From contig NZ_JANLNV010000007.1 of NCBI RefSeq assembly GCF_025465935.1, positions 62,001 to 126,000 of the forward strand: a DNA stretch of 64,000 nucleotides, written 5' to 3'. Source of the DNA: Pseudomonas sp. 7P_10.2_Bac1. GTDB taxonomy: Bacteria > Pseudomonadota > Gammaproteobacteria > Pseudomonadales > Pseudomonadaceae. Positions 56,755 to 64,000 of the stretch are shown here, piece by piece (position 1 is the first letter of the stretch; each line of letters begins with the position of its first letter). The notes beneath the pieces are model-generated. The model had not been told where the DNA came from. It saw only the letters and a program-made list of their open reading frames with translations, and ran no database searches. The position numbers and the translations under genes were made by a program.

Positions 56755-57726
56755 GTGTCCGGATATTTTTGCAAAACCCGCTCACGGTATGTGGGTGTCG
56801 ACATTGGTTCGCAAACGATAAAAATTGTCGAATTGAGCCATTCAAACGGCACCTTCCAGCTGGAGGGCTACGCAATTGAGCCGTTGCCCGCCGCACCGAT
56901 GGACGATCAGACCAGTGCCGAGCCAAAAAGTGTCGCTCAGGTGCTGCGCAAGGCACTTGGCAGCGGCCCTTTCATGGCACGTGAGGCGGTGGTGGCACTC
57001 CCCGACACCCAGATCATTTGTAAACACCTCGACTTGGAGGCCGGCCTAAGTGATGACGATCTGGAACTGTATGTGCGGGTTGAAGCTGAGCAATACATTC
57101 CGTATGCACTGGAAGAGGCAGCGCTGGATTTCGAGGTGCTGGGGCCTTCCCCCGGCGATTCTGAACGCTTGGATGTGCTGTTGGTGACGTGTCGCCAGCA
57201 AACCGTGGGGTGGTATGAAGCCGTCTTGAGCATGGCCGGGCTCAAGCCGCGGGTTATTGCCGTACAAGCCCATGCGCTGGGGCGGGCACTCGAGGACGCA
57301 ACACCTTCTTTCGGGCAGTCGAAGCCGCTGAGCACGCTTGCCGTGATCGATTTTGCGCACCCGACCTCACTGTTGAGTGTCGTGCACAAAGGGCAGGTGC
57401 TCTACGCCCGTGAGTTGCTGTTTGGCGCGCAAACCCTTGCAGACGAAGCCTTTGAGCCAAGCGCGTTTGAACAGGTGCAGCGCGGGCTGGAACATTACGT
57501 CGCGTCTGGCAGTGAGCACGCTGTACAGATGTTGATTTTGGCCGGCCCTGTGGGCGCCCGTACTGACCTGTGTGCCTGGTTCGAGGCCCGACTCGGGATG
57601 CCGGTACACGTCGCCAATCCATTCGCACCGATGACCATTAGCCCTTTGGTTACACCTCAAGCCTTGCGTTGCGATGCCCCGATGTTGTTGACTGCCTGCG
57701 GTCTGGCCTTGAGGGGATTTGATTAA
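56755..57726 (+). CDS. pilM: Type IV pilus assembly protein PilM (divergent)
   Basis: PilM is the cytoplasmic actin-like protein that links the pilus motor region to PilN. The 323-residue protein has the first nucleotide motif YVGVDIGSQTIKIVEL, but the second, usually near DIGAT, reads AVIDFAHPTSLLSV, and it is about 30 residues shorter than the usual 354, missing part of the subdomain after LLFGAQTLADEA. GTG 56755 has AGGGA 8 nt upstream. Nucleotide binding may therefore be weak. It overlaps pilN by 1 nt (TAATG). Confidence 0.88.
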   Translation: MSGYFCKTRSRYVGVDIGSQTIKIVELSHSNGTFQLEGYAIEPLPAAPMDDQTSAEPKSVAQVLRKALGSGPFMAREAVVALPDTQIICKHLDLEAGLSDDDLELYVRVEAEQYIPYALEEAALDFEVLGPSPGDSERLDVLLVTCRQQTVGWYEAVLSMAGLKPRVIAVQAHALGRALEDATPSFGQSKPLSTLAVIDFAHPTSLLSVVHKGQVLYARELLFGAQTLADEAFEPSAFEQVQRGLEHYVASGSEHAVQMLILAGPVGARTDLCAWFEARLGMPVHVANPFAPMTISPLVTPQALRCDAPMLLTACGLALRGFD

Positions 57727-58292
57727 TGGCGAGAATCAACTTACTGCCGTGGCGCACATTGTTGCGAGAAAAACGACGTAAGCGTTTTCTGATCGTACTG
57801 GTCGCGCTGTCAGCGGTGGCAGTAGGTGGGTTATTTGTGATTGACCACTTTATTGACCGGGCCGTCGAGCGGCAGCTGGCGCGCAATGACCTGATCCGAA
57901 GCGCCATGGTGCAATTGGATGGTCGTGCTGAGCAGATCGATCAGTTGAAAGTGCGCCGCGAACAGTTGCTGGAGCGCATGCAGACCATCGAAACGCTGCA
58001 AGGCAACCGGTCTGATAGCGGGATTATCCTGGAACAGCTGGCACGCAGCCTGCCCAACGGTGTGTTTTTCACCGACGTGAAAATGTCGGACCAGACTCTG
58101 GTGATCACGGGGGTCGCTCAGTCCAACAGCCTGGTCGCCGAGCTGATGCGCAATCTGAACGCCTCGCACTGGTTGGAAGCACCCGTGTTGATAGATGTGC
58201 AGGCCGGGCCTGGCCCAAGTGAGGGGCCGCAGCGGTTGTTTCAAATGACCGTGCGCCAAACCCGGCATGTGCGCACAGGCGCTCAGTTTTGA
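57726..58292 (+). CDS. pilN: Type IV pilus assembly protein PilN
   Basis: A 188-residue bitopic inner-membrane protein of the pilus alignment complex. The short cytoplasmic start MARINLLPWRTLLREKRRKR contains the INLLPWR motif that fits into PilM, followed by one helix (about 20-42) and a periplasmic coiled coil and ferredoxin-like fold. It overlaps both neighbours by one nucleotide or codon. Confidence 0.93.
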   Translation: MARINLLPWRTLLREKRRKRFLIVLVALSAVAVGGLFVIDHFIDRAVERQLARNDLIRSAMVQLDGRAEQIDQLKVRREQLLERMQTIETLQGNRSDSGIILEQLARSLPNGVFFTDVKMSDQTLVITGVAQSNSLVAELMRNLNASHWLEAPVLIDVQAGPGPSEGPQRLFQMTVRQTRHVRTGAQF

Positions 58293-58903
58293 TGTTGGCT
58301 CAATGGCTGTCGCGCCTGAACCAATTTGATCTGCGCGACATTGACATCGAACGTGTGGGCAGTTGGTCGTCAGGGTTCAAGGCATTGGTTGCACTGGTGT
58401 TGGTGAGCGTAGTGCTAGTGATGGGCTACTGGCTGTTGCTGCGCTCGCCGATCCAGCAGCTTGCGCAGCAACGTGAGGCTGAAGTCACGCTTAAGGCCGA
58501 CTATGTGTCACGGGCGGCTCAGGCCTCGGGCCTGGAAGCCTACCTGTTGCATATGCGCGAGCTTGAAGCCGTGTTCAGTGGCTTGTTAAAACAATTGCCC
58601 GGCGAGGCAGAGGTGCCCGGCCTGCTGGACGACATAACACGTCTGAGTCAGACAAGCGGCCTACGCATGGAGCACATTCAGTGGTCGCCCGAGGTGTTGC
58701 AACCGTTCTATGCCGAACTGCCGCTAAAGCTGGAGCTGATTGGCGGGTATCACGACCTTGGGCTGTTCGTCAGCCGACTCGCGAGCCTGCCGCGCATCGT
58801 CACCCTGCATGATTTCAGCCTTGCCCCTGCCAATGAGATAAACGACGGCCATTTACGCATGACGCTGCTGGCCAAGACATACCGCACCCACGATCAAGGA
58901 TAG
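58292..58903 (+). CDS. pilO: Type IV pilus assembly protein PilO
   Basis: A 203-residue partner of PilN with one helix (about 30-50, VALVLVSVVLVMGYWLLL), a coiled coil and a periplasmic domain. ATG 58292 shares its A with the pilN stop (TGATG). PilN-PilO heterodimers connect PilM to the lipoprotein PilP. Confidence 0.92.
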   Translation: MLAQWLSRLNQFDLRDIDIERVGSWSSGFKALVALVLVSVVLVMGYWLLLRSPIQQLAQQREAEVTLKADYVSRAAQASGLEAYLLHMRELEAVFSGLLKQLPGEAEVPGLLDDITRLSQTSGLRMEHIQWSPEVLQPFYAELPLKLELIGGYHDLGLFVSRLASLPRIVTLHDFSLAPANEINDGHLRMTLLAKTYRTHDQG

Positions 58904-58908
58904 ATCCC

Positions 58909-59439
58909 ATGAGTGTTGGCTTTCGGCTTTTCAGTGTCGGCTTGCTGGCGGCGCTGACGGGCTGCGATCACGCGCAAGACACTGCGCAACTCCAGGTTTT
59001 TCTGCAGGCTGCTCCGGCTGGGTCGACCACGGCGCCGCCGCCCATCCCGCGTGTCGACACTGCGAGGGTGGTCGCCTATGAAGCGGCCGGCTTGCGCAGC
59101 CCTTTTCAGGCTCAGTTCGATGGGCGTGCCGGGAGCTGGCAGCTTAGCTTGCTCACCGCTGAGGAGCTGGACAACGACCGGCCCCGTCATTTTCTCGAAG
59201 GGCTTGAGCTTGGCCAGTTCGAGATGGTCGGCACGTTTTCCAATGACCAAGAGACCAATGCCTTGCTGCGCGCCAATGGGCTCGTCCACCGTTTGAAGGT
59301 CGGCGACTATCTGGGGCGCAATAACGGGCAGATTGTCTCCATTCACCCCGCGTACGTTGAAGTGTTTGAAGTGATTTCAGATGGTCAGGACGGTTGGCTG
59401 GAACGATCCCTGAGCATCCCTTTAAAGCAGCAGTCTTAA
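58909..59439 (+). CDS. pilP: Type IV pilus lipoprotein PilP
   Basis: A 176-residue inner-membrane lipoprotein: signal peptide with lipobox LTGC at about 16-19, a flexible proline-rich part, and the C-terminal beta domain (GLELGQFEMVGTF; VGDYLGRNNGQIVSI) that contacts the secretin PilQ. It follows pilO by 5 nt. Confidence 0.92.
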   Translation: MSVGFRLFSVGLLAALTGCDHAQDTAQLQVFLQAAPAGSTTAPPPIPRVDTARVVAYEAAGLRSPFQAQFDGRAGSWQLSLLTAEELDNDRPRHFLEGLELGQFEMVGTFSNDQETNALLRANGLVHRLKVGDYLGRNNGQIVSIHPAYVEVFEVISDGQDGWLERSLSIPLKQQS

Positions 59440-59451
59440 CGGATAGACACC

Positions 59452-60858
59452 ATGAAAAGGATTTTCCCGGTCTGCGGACTGGCGCTATGGAGTGCGCTGA
59501 ATTCGCCGTCAGTGCTGGCTGTCATTCAGCCTCATGACCCCTTGCCCGTCTCGGGGATGAGCGACATTCTTCATTTAAAACAATCGGTTACAGTGCCCGG
59601 TCCAGTGTATGTAGGGGACAAGGTCTCACTGAACTTTCAGGCCGTTGAGGTGCGCACGGTACTGCAGTTACTGGCCGAGTTCACCCGGTTTAATCTGGTG
59701 GTCAGCGATGCCGTACAAGGCAGTATTACCCTCAACTTGCAGGATGTGCCCTGGGATCAGGCGCTGGATCTGGTGCTTCAAAGCAAGGGGCTGGGCAAGC
59801 GTCTCGAAGGTAATGTGCTGCTGATCGCCCCCGCTGAAGAAATAGCCGCCCGCGAGCGATACGCGTTGGAGGCGCGCAATCAACTGGCCGAGCTGGCACC
59901 TTTGCGCCGCGAACTGGTGCAGGTCAATTACGCCAAGGCGACCGATATCGCCAAGTTATTTCAGTCGGTGACCGGCGGCTTGGCCAGCACTGACACTCGC
60001 GGCTCAATCACGGTGGATGAACGTACCAACAACATCATTGCGTTTCAGTCCGGCGAGCAGTTGGCTGAGCTGCGGCGCATTGTGGCGCAACTGGATGTGC
60101 CGGTCCGGCAGGTGATGATTGAAGCCCGCGTGGTGGAGGCCGGGGTGGATTTCGAACGTAATCTGGGGGTGCGCTGGGGTGGCGCCTTGAATAAGGGGGG
60201 TAAATGGAGTGCCGGTGGGATCACGAGCCCGCTCCAAGCGGGCGCGGAACCAGGCAATGTCAGCGCGCCCTTTGTGGATCTGGGCGTCAAGGGCAACAGT
60301 TCGGGGTTGGGCATTGCCTTTATTACCAACAATGTATTGCTGGACCTGGAACTGAGCGCGATGGAAAAGACTGGCAATGGCGAAATCATCTCTCAGCCCA
60401 AAGTCGTTACTTCCGACAAGGAGACCGCCAAGATCCTTAAAGGCACCGAGATTCCCTATCAGGAGTCGAGCTCCAGTGGTGCCACCTCCGTGTCCTTCAA
60501 GGAGGCCTCCCTGTCGCTGGAGGTGACGCCGCAAATTACCCCGGACAACAGCGTCATCATGGAAGTGCTGGTGACCAAGGACGAGCCCGACTTTATGAAC
60601 ATGGTCAATGATGTGCCGCCGATCAAAAAGAACGAGGTCAAGGCCAAGGTGCTGGTCAAAGATGGCGAAACCATCGTTATCGGGGGTGTTTTCTCAAATA
60701 TTCAGAGCAAAGTGGTAGATAAAGTGCCATTTTTGGGCGATCTGCCGTATGTTGGCCGACTTTTCCGTAAAGACGTCGTTCTGGAAAAAAAATCCGAGCT
60801 GCTGGTGTTCCTTACTCCGCGTATTATGAGCAACCAGGCGATTGCTGTGAGTCATTGA
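59452..60858 (+). CDS. pilQ: Type IV pilus secretin PilQ, short form
   Basis: The outer-membrane channel of the type IV pilus. The 468-residue protein has a signal peptide (about 1-23), an STN/N0 domain ([20 protein letters not shown]), an N1 domain ([14 protein letters not shown]), then the secretin domain ending [14 protein letters not shown] and [10 protein letters not shown]. It lacks the N-terminal AMIN peptidoglycan-binding domains that bring PilQ of P. aeruginosa to about 714 residues. Fluorescent pseudomonads may share this short form; I cannot check. Confidence 0.9.
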   Translation: MKRIFPVCGLALWSALNSPSVLAVIQPHDPLPVSGMSDILHLKQSVTVPGPVYVGDKVSLNFQAVEVRTVLQLLAEFTRFNLVVSDAVQGSITLNLQDVPWDQALDLVLQSKGLGKRLEGNVLLIAPAEEIAARERYALEARNQLAELAPLRRELVQVNYAKATDIAKLFQSVTGGLASTDTRGSITVDERTNNIIAFQSGEQLAELRRIVAQLDVPVRQVMIEARVVEAGVDFERNLGVRWGGALNKGGKWSAGGITSPLQAGAEPGNVSAPFVDLGVKGNSSGLGIAFITNNVLLDLELSAMEKTGNGEIISQPKVVTSDKETAKILKGTEIPYQESSSSGATSVSFKEASLSLEVTPQITPDNSVIMEVLVTKDEPDFMNMVNDVPPIKKNEVKAKVLVKDGETIVIGGVFSNIQSKVVDKVPFLGDLPYVGRLFRKDVVLEKKSELLVFLTPRIMSNQAIAVSH

Positions 60859-60862
60859 TTCT

Positions 60863-61381
60863 GTGCGAAATTTGATTCTTGTTGGGCCCATGGGGGCTGG
60901 TAAAAGCACCATCGGACGTTTGCTGGCTAAAGAGCTGCACCTGCCGTTCAAAGATTCCGATAAGGAAATTGAAGTGCGCACCGGTGCCAACATCCCGTGG
61001 ATCTTCGATAAAGAAGGCGAACCGGGCTTTCGTGATCGCGAATCGGCCATGATTGCCGAGCTTTGCGAAGTTGATGGCATGGTGTTGGCGACGGGCGGTG
61101 GTGCAGTGATGCGGCCGGAAAACCGCGTGTCGCTGCGTGCCGGCGGGCGAGTGGTGTATTTGCATGCATCAGTTGAACAGCAGGTTGCCCGCACAGCGCG
61201 CGATCGCAATCGGCCTTTGTTGCGCACCGCCAACCCCGAGAAAACCCTGCGTGACCTGCTGGCCATGCGCGATCCGCTTTATCGGGAAATCGCCGACCTG
61301 GTGGTAGAAACCGATGAGCGGCCGCCACGAATGGTGGTTCTGGATATTCTCGACCGACTGGCGCAGCTTCCCCCCCGTTAA
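60863..61381 (+). CDS. aroK: Shikimate kinase
   Basis: AroK phosphorylates shikimate in the aromatic amino-acid pathway. The 172-residue P-loop kinase has GPMGAGKST at 8-16, [11 protein letters not shown] and [11 protein letters not shown] motifs for substrate binding. Start is GTG 60863, 4 nt after pilQ; the distance makes co-transcription likely. aroB follows. Confidence 0.96.
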   Translation: MRNLILVGPMGAGKSTIGRLLAKELHLPFKDSDKEIEVRTGANIPWIFDKEGEPGFRDRESAMIAELCEVDGMVLATGGGAVMRPENRVSLRAGGRVVYLHASVEQQVARTARDRNRPLLRTANPEKTLRDLLAMRDPLYREIADLVVETDERPPRMVVLDILDRLAQLPPR

Positions 61382-61474
61382 AGTGCGCCACGAAATGCGC
61401 TATCCTCGGCGCCGGTCATGCCCGTTCAGCGGCATGCCATCACTTGATAATTGCGAAACAAGGCACGGGGTTTC

Positions 61475-62575
61475 ATGCAGACACTGAAGGTTGATCTAGG
61501 CGAGCGTAGTTACCCAATTCATATTGGCGAAGGTTTGTTGGATCAGCCCGAGTTGCTGGCCCCGCACATCGCCGGTCGCCAAGTGGCGATTGTGACCAAT
61601 GAAACCGTTGCGCCACTCTACCTCGAGCGTCTGACTCGCAGCCTCGCGCAGTATTCTGTGGTATCGATCATCTTGCCGGATGGTGAGGCCCACAAAAACT
61701 GGGAAACCCTGCAACTGATTTTTGATGGCCTGCTGACCGCTCGTCATGACCGTCGCACTACCGTGGTCGCCCTGGGCGGTGGCGTGGTCGGCGACATGGC
61801 CGGCTTTGCGGCTGCGTGCTACCAGCGCGGTGTTGATTTCATCCAGGTACCGACCACGTTGCTGTCCCAGGTGGACTCTTCGGTCGGCGGCAAGACCGGC
61901 ATCAACCATCCGTTGGGCAAAAACATGGTAGGCGCGTTCTACCAGCCCAATCTGGTTCTGATTGATACCCAATCGCTCAATACGCTGCCTGAGCGCGAGC
62001 TGTCGGCAGGTTTGGCGGAAGTCATCAAATACGGCCTGATCTGCGACGAGCCGTTCCTGACCTGGCTCGAAGACAACATGGACGCGCTGCGCGGCCTTGA
62101 TCAGGCAGCCCTGACGGCGGCGATTCACCGTTCATGTGCGGCCAAGGCTGCCGTGGTGGGCGCTGACGAACGTGAGTCGGGCGTACGCGCCACGCTCAAC
62201 CTGGGGCATACGTTTGGCCATGCGATTGAAACCCACATGGGTTACGGCGTGTGGTTGCACGGCGAAGCGGTGGCGACAGGCACCGTGATGGCGCTGGAAA
62301 TGTCCGCCCGCCTGGGCTGGATCACAGACGCCGAACGTGACCGCGGGATTCGCCTGTTCGAGCGCGCCGGTTTGCCGGTGGTGCCGCCTGCTGAAATGAG
62401 CCCGTCTGATTTCATGCAGCACATGGCAGTAGATAAAAAAGTGATCGACGGTCGTATGCGCCTGGTGCTTTTGCGTCGCATCGGTGAAGCCACAGTGACT
62501 GACGATTATCCACAAGAGGTTCTACAAGCCACGCTGGGTGCGGATTACCGCGCGCTGGCTCAGCTTAAAGGTTAA
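61475..62575 (+). CDS. aroB: 3-dehydroquinate synthase
   Basis: AroB cyclises DAHP to 3-dehydroquinate with NAD+ and a divalent metal. The 366-residue protein has the NAD loop [30 protein letters not shown], and the zinc-ligand region [15 protein letters not shown] 61475 gives [18 protein letters not shown], the usual start; an in-frame start at 61451 is not needed. Confidence 0.96.
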   Translation: MQTLKVDLGERSYPIHIGEGLLDQPELLAPHIAGRQVAIVTNETVAPLYLERLTRSLAQYSVVSIILPDGEAHKNWETLQLIFDGLLTARHDRRTTVVALGGGVVGDMAGFAAACYQRGVDFIQVPTTLLSQVDSSVGGKTGINHPLGKNMVGAFYQPNLVLIDTQSLNTLPERELSAGLAEVIKYGLICDEPFLTWLEDNMDALRGLDQAALTAAIHRSCAAKAAVVGADERESGVRATLNLGHTFGHAIETHMGYGVWLHGEAVATGTVMALEMSARLGWITDAERDRGIRLFERAGLPVVPPAEMSPSDFMQHMAVDKKVIDGRMRLVLLRRIGEATVTDDYPQEVLQATLGADYRALAQLKG

Positions 62576-62585
62576 TAAGATCCCG

Positions 62586-64000
62586 ATGACTAGTTTGCAT
62601 GCCGACGAGGCGTTCCTCGGTCACTTCCAACTGACTCACGATCCGTTCGCCCCTCGGGTGCCGGGTTTCAAGTTTTTCCCTGCACAGCGCAAGCCCGTGC
62701 TGGGGCAGTTGCATCATCTGGCGCGTTACAGCCAGTTGCTGCTAGTTGTCACCGGCCCTGAGGGCAGCGGCAAAACCCTGCTGCGCCAGGCGTTGGTGGC
62801 CAGCACGAACAAGCAGTCCGTACAGAGCGTGGTGGTGTCGGCACGCGGTGCTGGCGATGCAGCGGGGATCTTGCGCCAGGTGGCGCAGACCCTGAACGTT
62901 GCCCGCCCCGAAGTCGGCGCGATTCTGGCTCAAGTGGTGCAATTGGCACTGACCGGGCAAGAAGTCTATTTGCTGGTCGATGATGCCGAACAGCTCGACG
63001 ATTCTGCCCAGGAAGCGCTGCTGGCGCTGGCCGCGGGTACGCCCGAAGGTCGTCCGCATGTGTTCCTGTTTGGCGAGCCGTCGATGATCGCCGGACTTGA
63101 ACAGCTCAGCGGTGATGAAGAGCGCTTCCACGTCATCGAGTTGCAGCCGTATACCGAAGAAGAAACCCGTGAGTATCTGGCTCAGCGCCTTGAAGGTGCA
63201 GGGCGCGGGATCGAACTCTTTAGCGCGCAGCAGATCTCAGATATACATGAGAGCTCCGGAGGCTGGCCTGGCATCATCAATCAGGTCGCCCGCGATGCAA
63301 TGATCGAAGCCATGATTGCGAGCCGTTCAGCGGTCAAGCGTCCAAGTATGGGGTTCAAAATGCCGAAGAAGCACGTATTGGCCATTGGTGCCGTTGTGGT
63401 CGTGGCAGTTGCCGCAGCTGTGTTGATTCCGGGCCGGGGCAAAACGCCGACCGCGCCAAACGCTGAACAGGGGCAATTGCCGCTGGGTCAGGCCACGCCA
63501 AAAAATGGCGCCAACCCGTCGATTGATTTCGCTGGTTCCTCACAGCCGATGCCGTTGCCGCTCGTAGGGCAATCGCAACCGGTGATGCGTGGCCCGCTGG
63601 CTGAGGCCGCGGGTGGTATCACCGAGGGCGATGATGGCGGTGCGCCAGCGGTCGACGGCGGTGTCGCCAACCCGCCAACCGTGACCACCACCGCGCCACC
63701 TGTGGGTGTGCCGTCAGGTCCGGCACCTGCTCCGACCCCAGCGCCGCGTCCGGCGCCAGCGGTTGCAGCGGCCAAGCCAACGCCTGCGCCGGCACCTAAA
63801 CCTGCTCCGGCCCCGGCTCCCAAGCCAGCGCCTAAGCCGGTCGAGAAGCCGGTCGCCGTGGCCAAGGCCGCGCCGGGCGGTAACTGGTACGCCAGCCAGC
63901 CAGCTAGCAACTATGTCGTGCAGATCGTCGGCACCAGCTCCGAAGCGTCGGCGCAAAATGTCGCGAAAGAGTTGGGTGGCGAAGCCCGTTATTTCAAGAA
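62586..64000 (+). CDS. AAA ATPase fused to SPOR domain (DamX-like), 3'-partial
   Basis: The frame from ATG 62586 is open to the window edge (471 codons). It has an N-terminal ATPase domain with TGPEGSGKTLL (Walker A about 59-66) and VYLLVDDAEQL (Walker B), a membrane helix near 260-280 (VLAIGAVVVVAVAAAVLIP), a long Pro/Ala linker, and the beginning of a SPOR domain (NYVVQIVGTSSEASAQ) at the cut end. DamX-type proteins localise to the division septum. It follows aroB by 10 nt, the conserved aroK-aroB-damX order; gltB is expected next. Confidence 0.9.
   Translation, partial: MTSLHADEAFLGHFQLTHDPFAPRVPGFKFFPAQRKPVLGQLHHLARYSQLLLVVTGPEGSGKTLLRQALVASTNKQSVQSVVVSARGAGDAAGILRQVAQTLNVARPEVGAILAQVVQLALTGQEVYLLVDDAEQLDDSAQEALLALAAGTPEGRPHVFLFGEPSMIAGLEQLSGDEERFHVIELQPYTEEETREYLAQRLEGAGRGIELFSAQQISDIHESSGGWPGIINQVARDAMIEAMIASRSAVKRPSMGFKMPKKHVLAIGAVVVVAVAAAVLIPGRGKTPTAPNAEQGQLPLGQATPKNGANPSIDFAGSSQPMPLPLVGQSQPVMRGPLAEAAGGITEGDDGGAPAVDGGVANPPTVTTTAPPVGVPSGPAPAPTPAPRPAPAVAAAKPTPAPAPKPAPAPAPKPAPKPVEKPVAVAKAAPGGNWYASQPASNYVVQIVGTSSEASAQNVAKELGGEARYFK

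Overview
This window is a core-chromosome segment of a Pseudomonas, most like the P. fluorescens lineage. The evidence is gene order: recQ-like helicase, hut cluster, pip-dtd, opgGH, polar amino-acid ABC transporter, rsmE, tatABC-hisIE, ubiB-ubiJ-ubiE, phaF region, hslUV, argS, priA, rpmE, malic enzyme, ponA/mrcA, pilMNOPQ, aroKB and a DamX-like gene. This matches, in order, the PA5106-PA5037 region of P. aeruginosa as I recall it. Nine Pseudomonas-type REP elements (GTAGGAGCGAGCTTGCCTCGCGATC and GTGGGAGCGGGCTTGCTCGCGAT families) sit in the gaps. The sequence is GC-rich, with GTG/TTG starts and many ATGA/TGATG overlaps.

Layout. 1-2270: start of an unknown minus-strand gene and a RecQ-family helicase. 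2346-16689: complete five-step histidine catabolism cluster: hutF (minus), then hutC-hutD, then hutU, an NCS1 permease, hutH1, hutXWV (ABC uptake), hutH2, hutI, hutG. HutC-type TGTA-N2-TACA sites lie between hutF and hutC and directly downstream of a sigma-54 (-24/-12) promoter before hutU, so the repressor site covers the expected start point. 17146-18551: pip-dtd. 18783-23064: opgGH, periplasmic glucan synthesis. 23351-25985: amino-acid ABC transporter. 26068-33900: minus-strand block with a chemoreceptor, rsmE, tatCBA, hisE-hisI, ubiB-ubiJ-ubiE. 34011-36059: two small polyhydroxyalkanoate-system paralogues and phaF, but no phaC1-phaZ-phaC2-phaD and no phaI. 36203-43682: minus-strand DUF971, hslU, hslV, SPOR protein, argS, priA. 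43906-46411: rpmE, a secreted nuclease, malic enzyme.

46590-54032 is the accessory part: a type VI secretion (T6SS) cargo island placed between malic enzyme and PBP1A, genes that are neighbours in P. aeruginosa. It holds an N-terminally short lipase paralogue whose nucleophile serine is replaced by glycine, a VgrG spike, a DUF4123 adaptor, a cysteine-rich unrecognised protein that is a candidate periplasmic immunity protein, and a full-length class-3 lipase effector with intact GHSLG. VgrG, adaptor and candidate immunity gene overlap by 4 nt each and the effector follows at 15 nt, so they form one operon. The candidate immunity gene and the effector N-terminus are clearly AT-richer than everything around them.

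54124-64000 returns to core genes: mrcA (minus), then divergent pilM-N-O-P-Q with a short secretin, aroK, aroB and the start of an AAA/SPOR (DamX-like) protein cut by the window end. I saw no tRNA, rRNA, CRISPR array, transposase or prophage gene.
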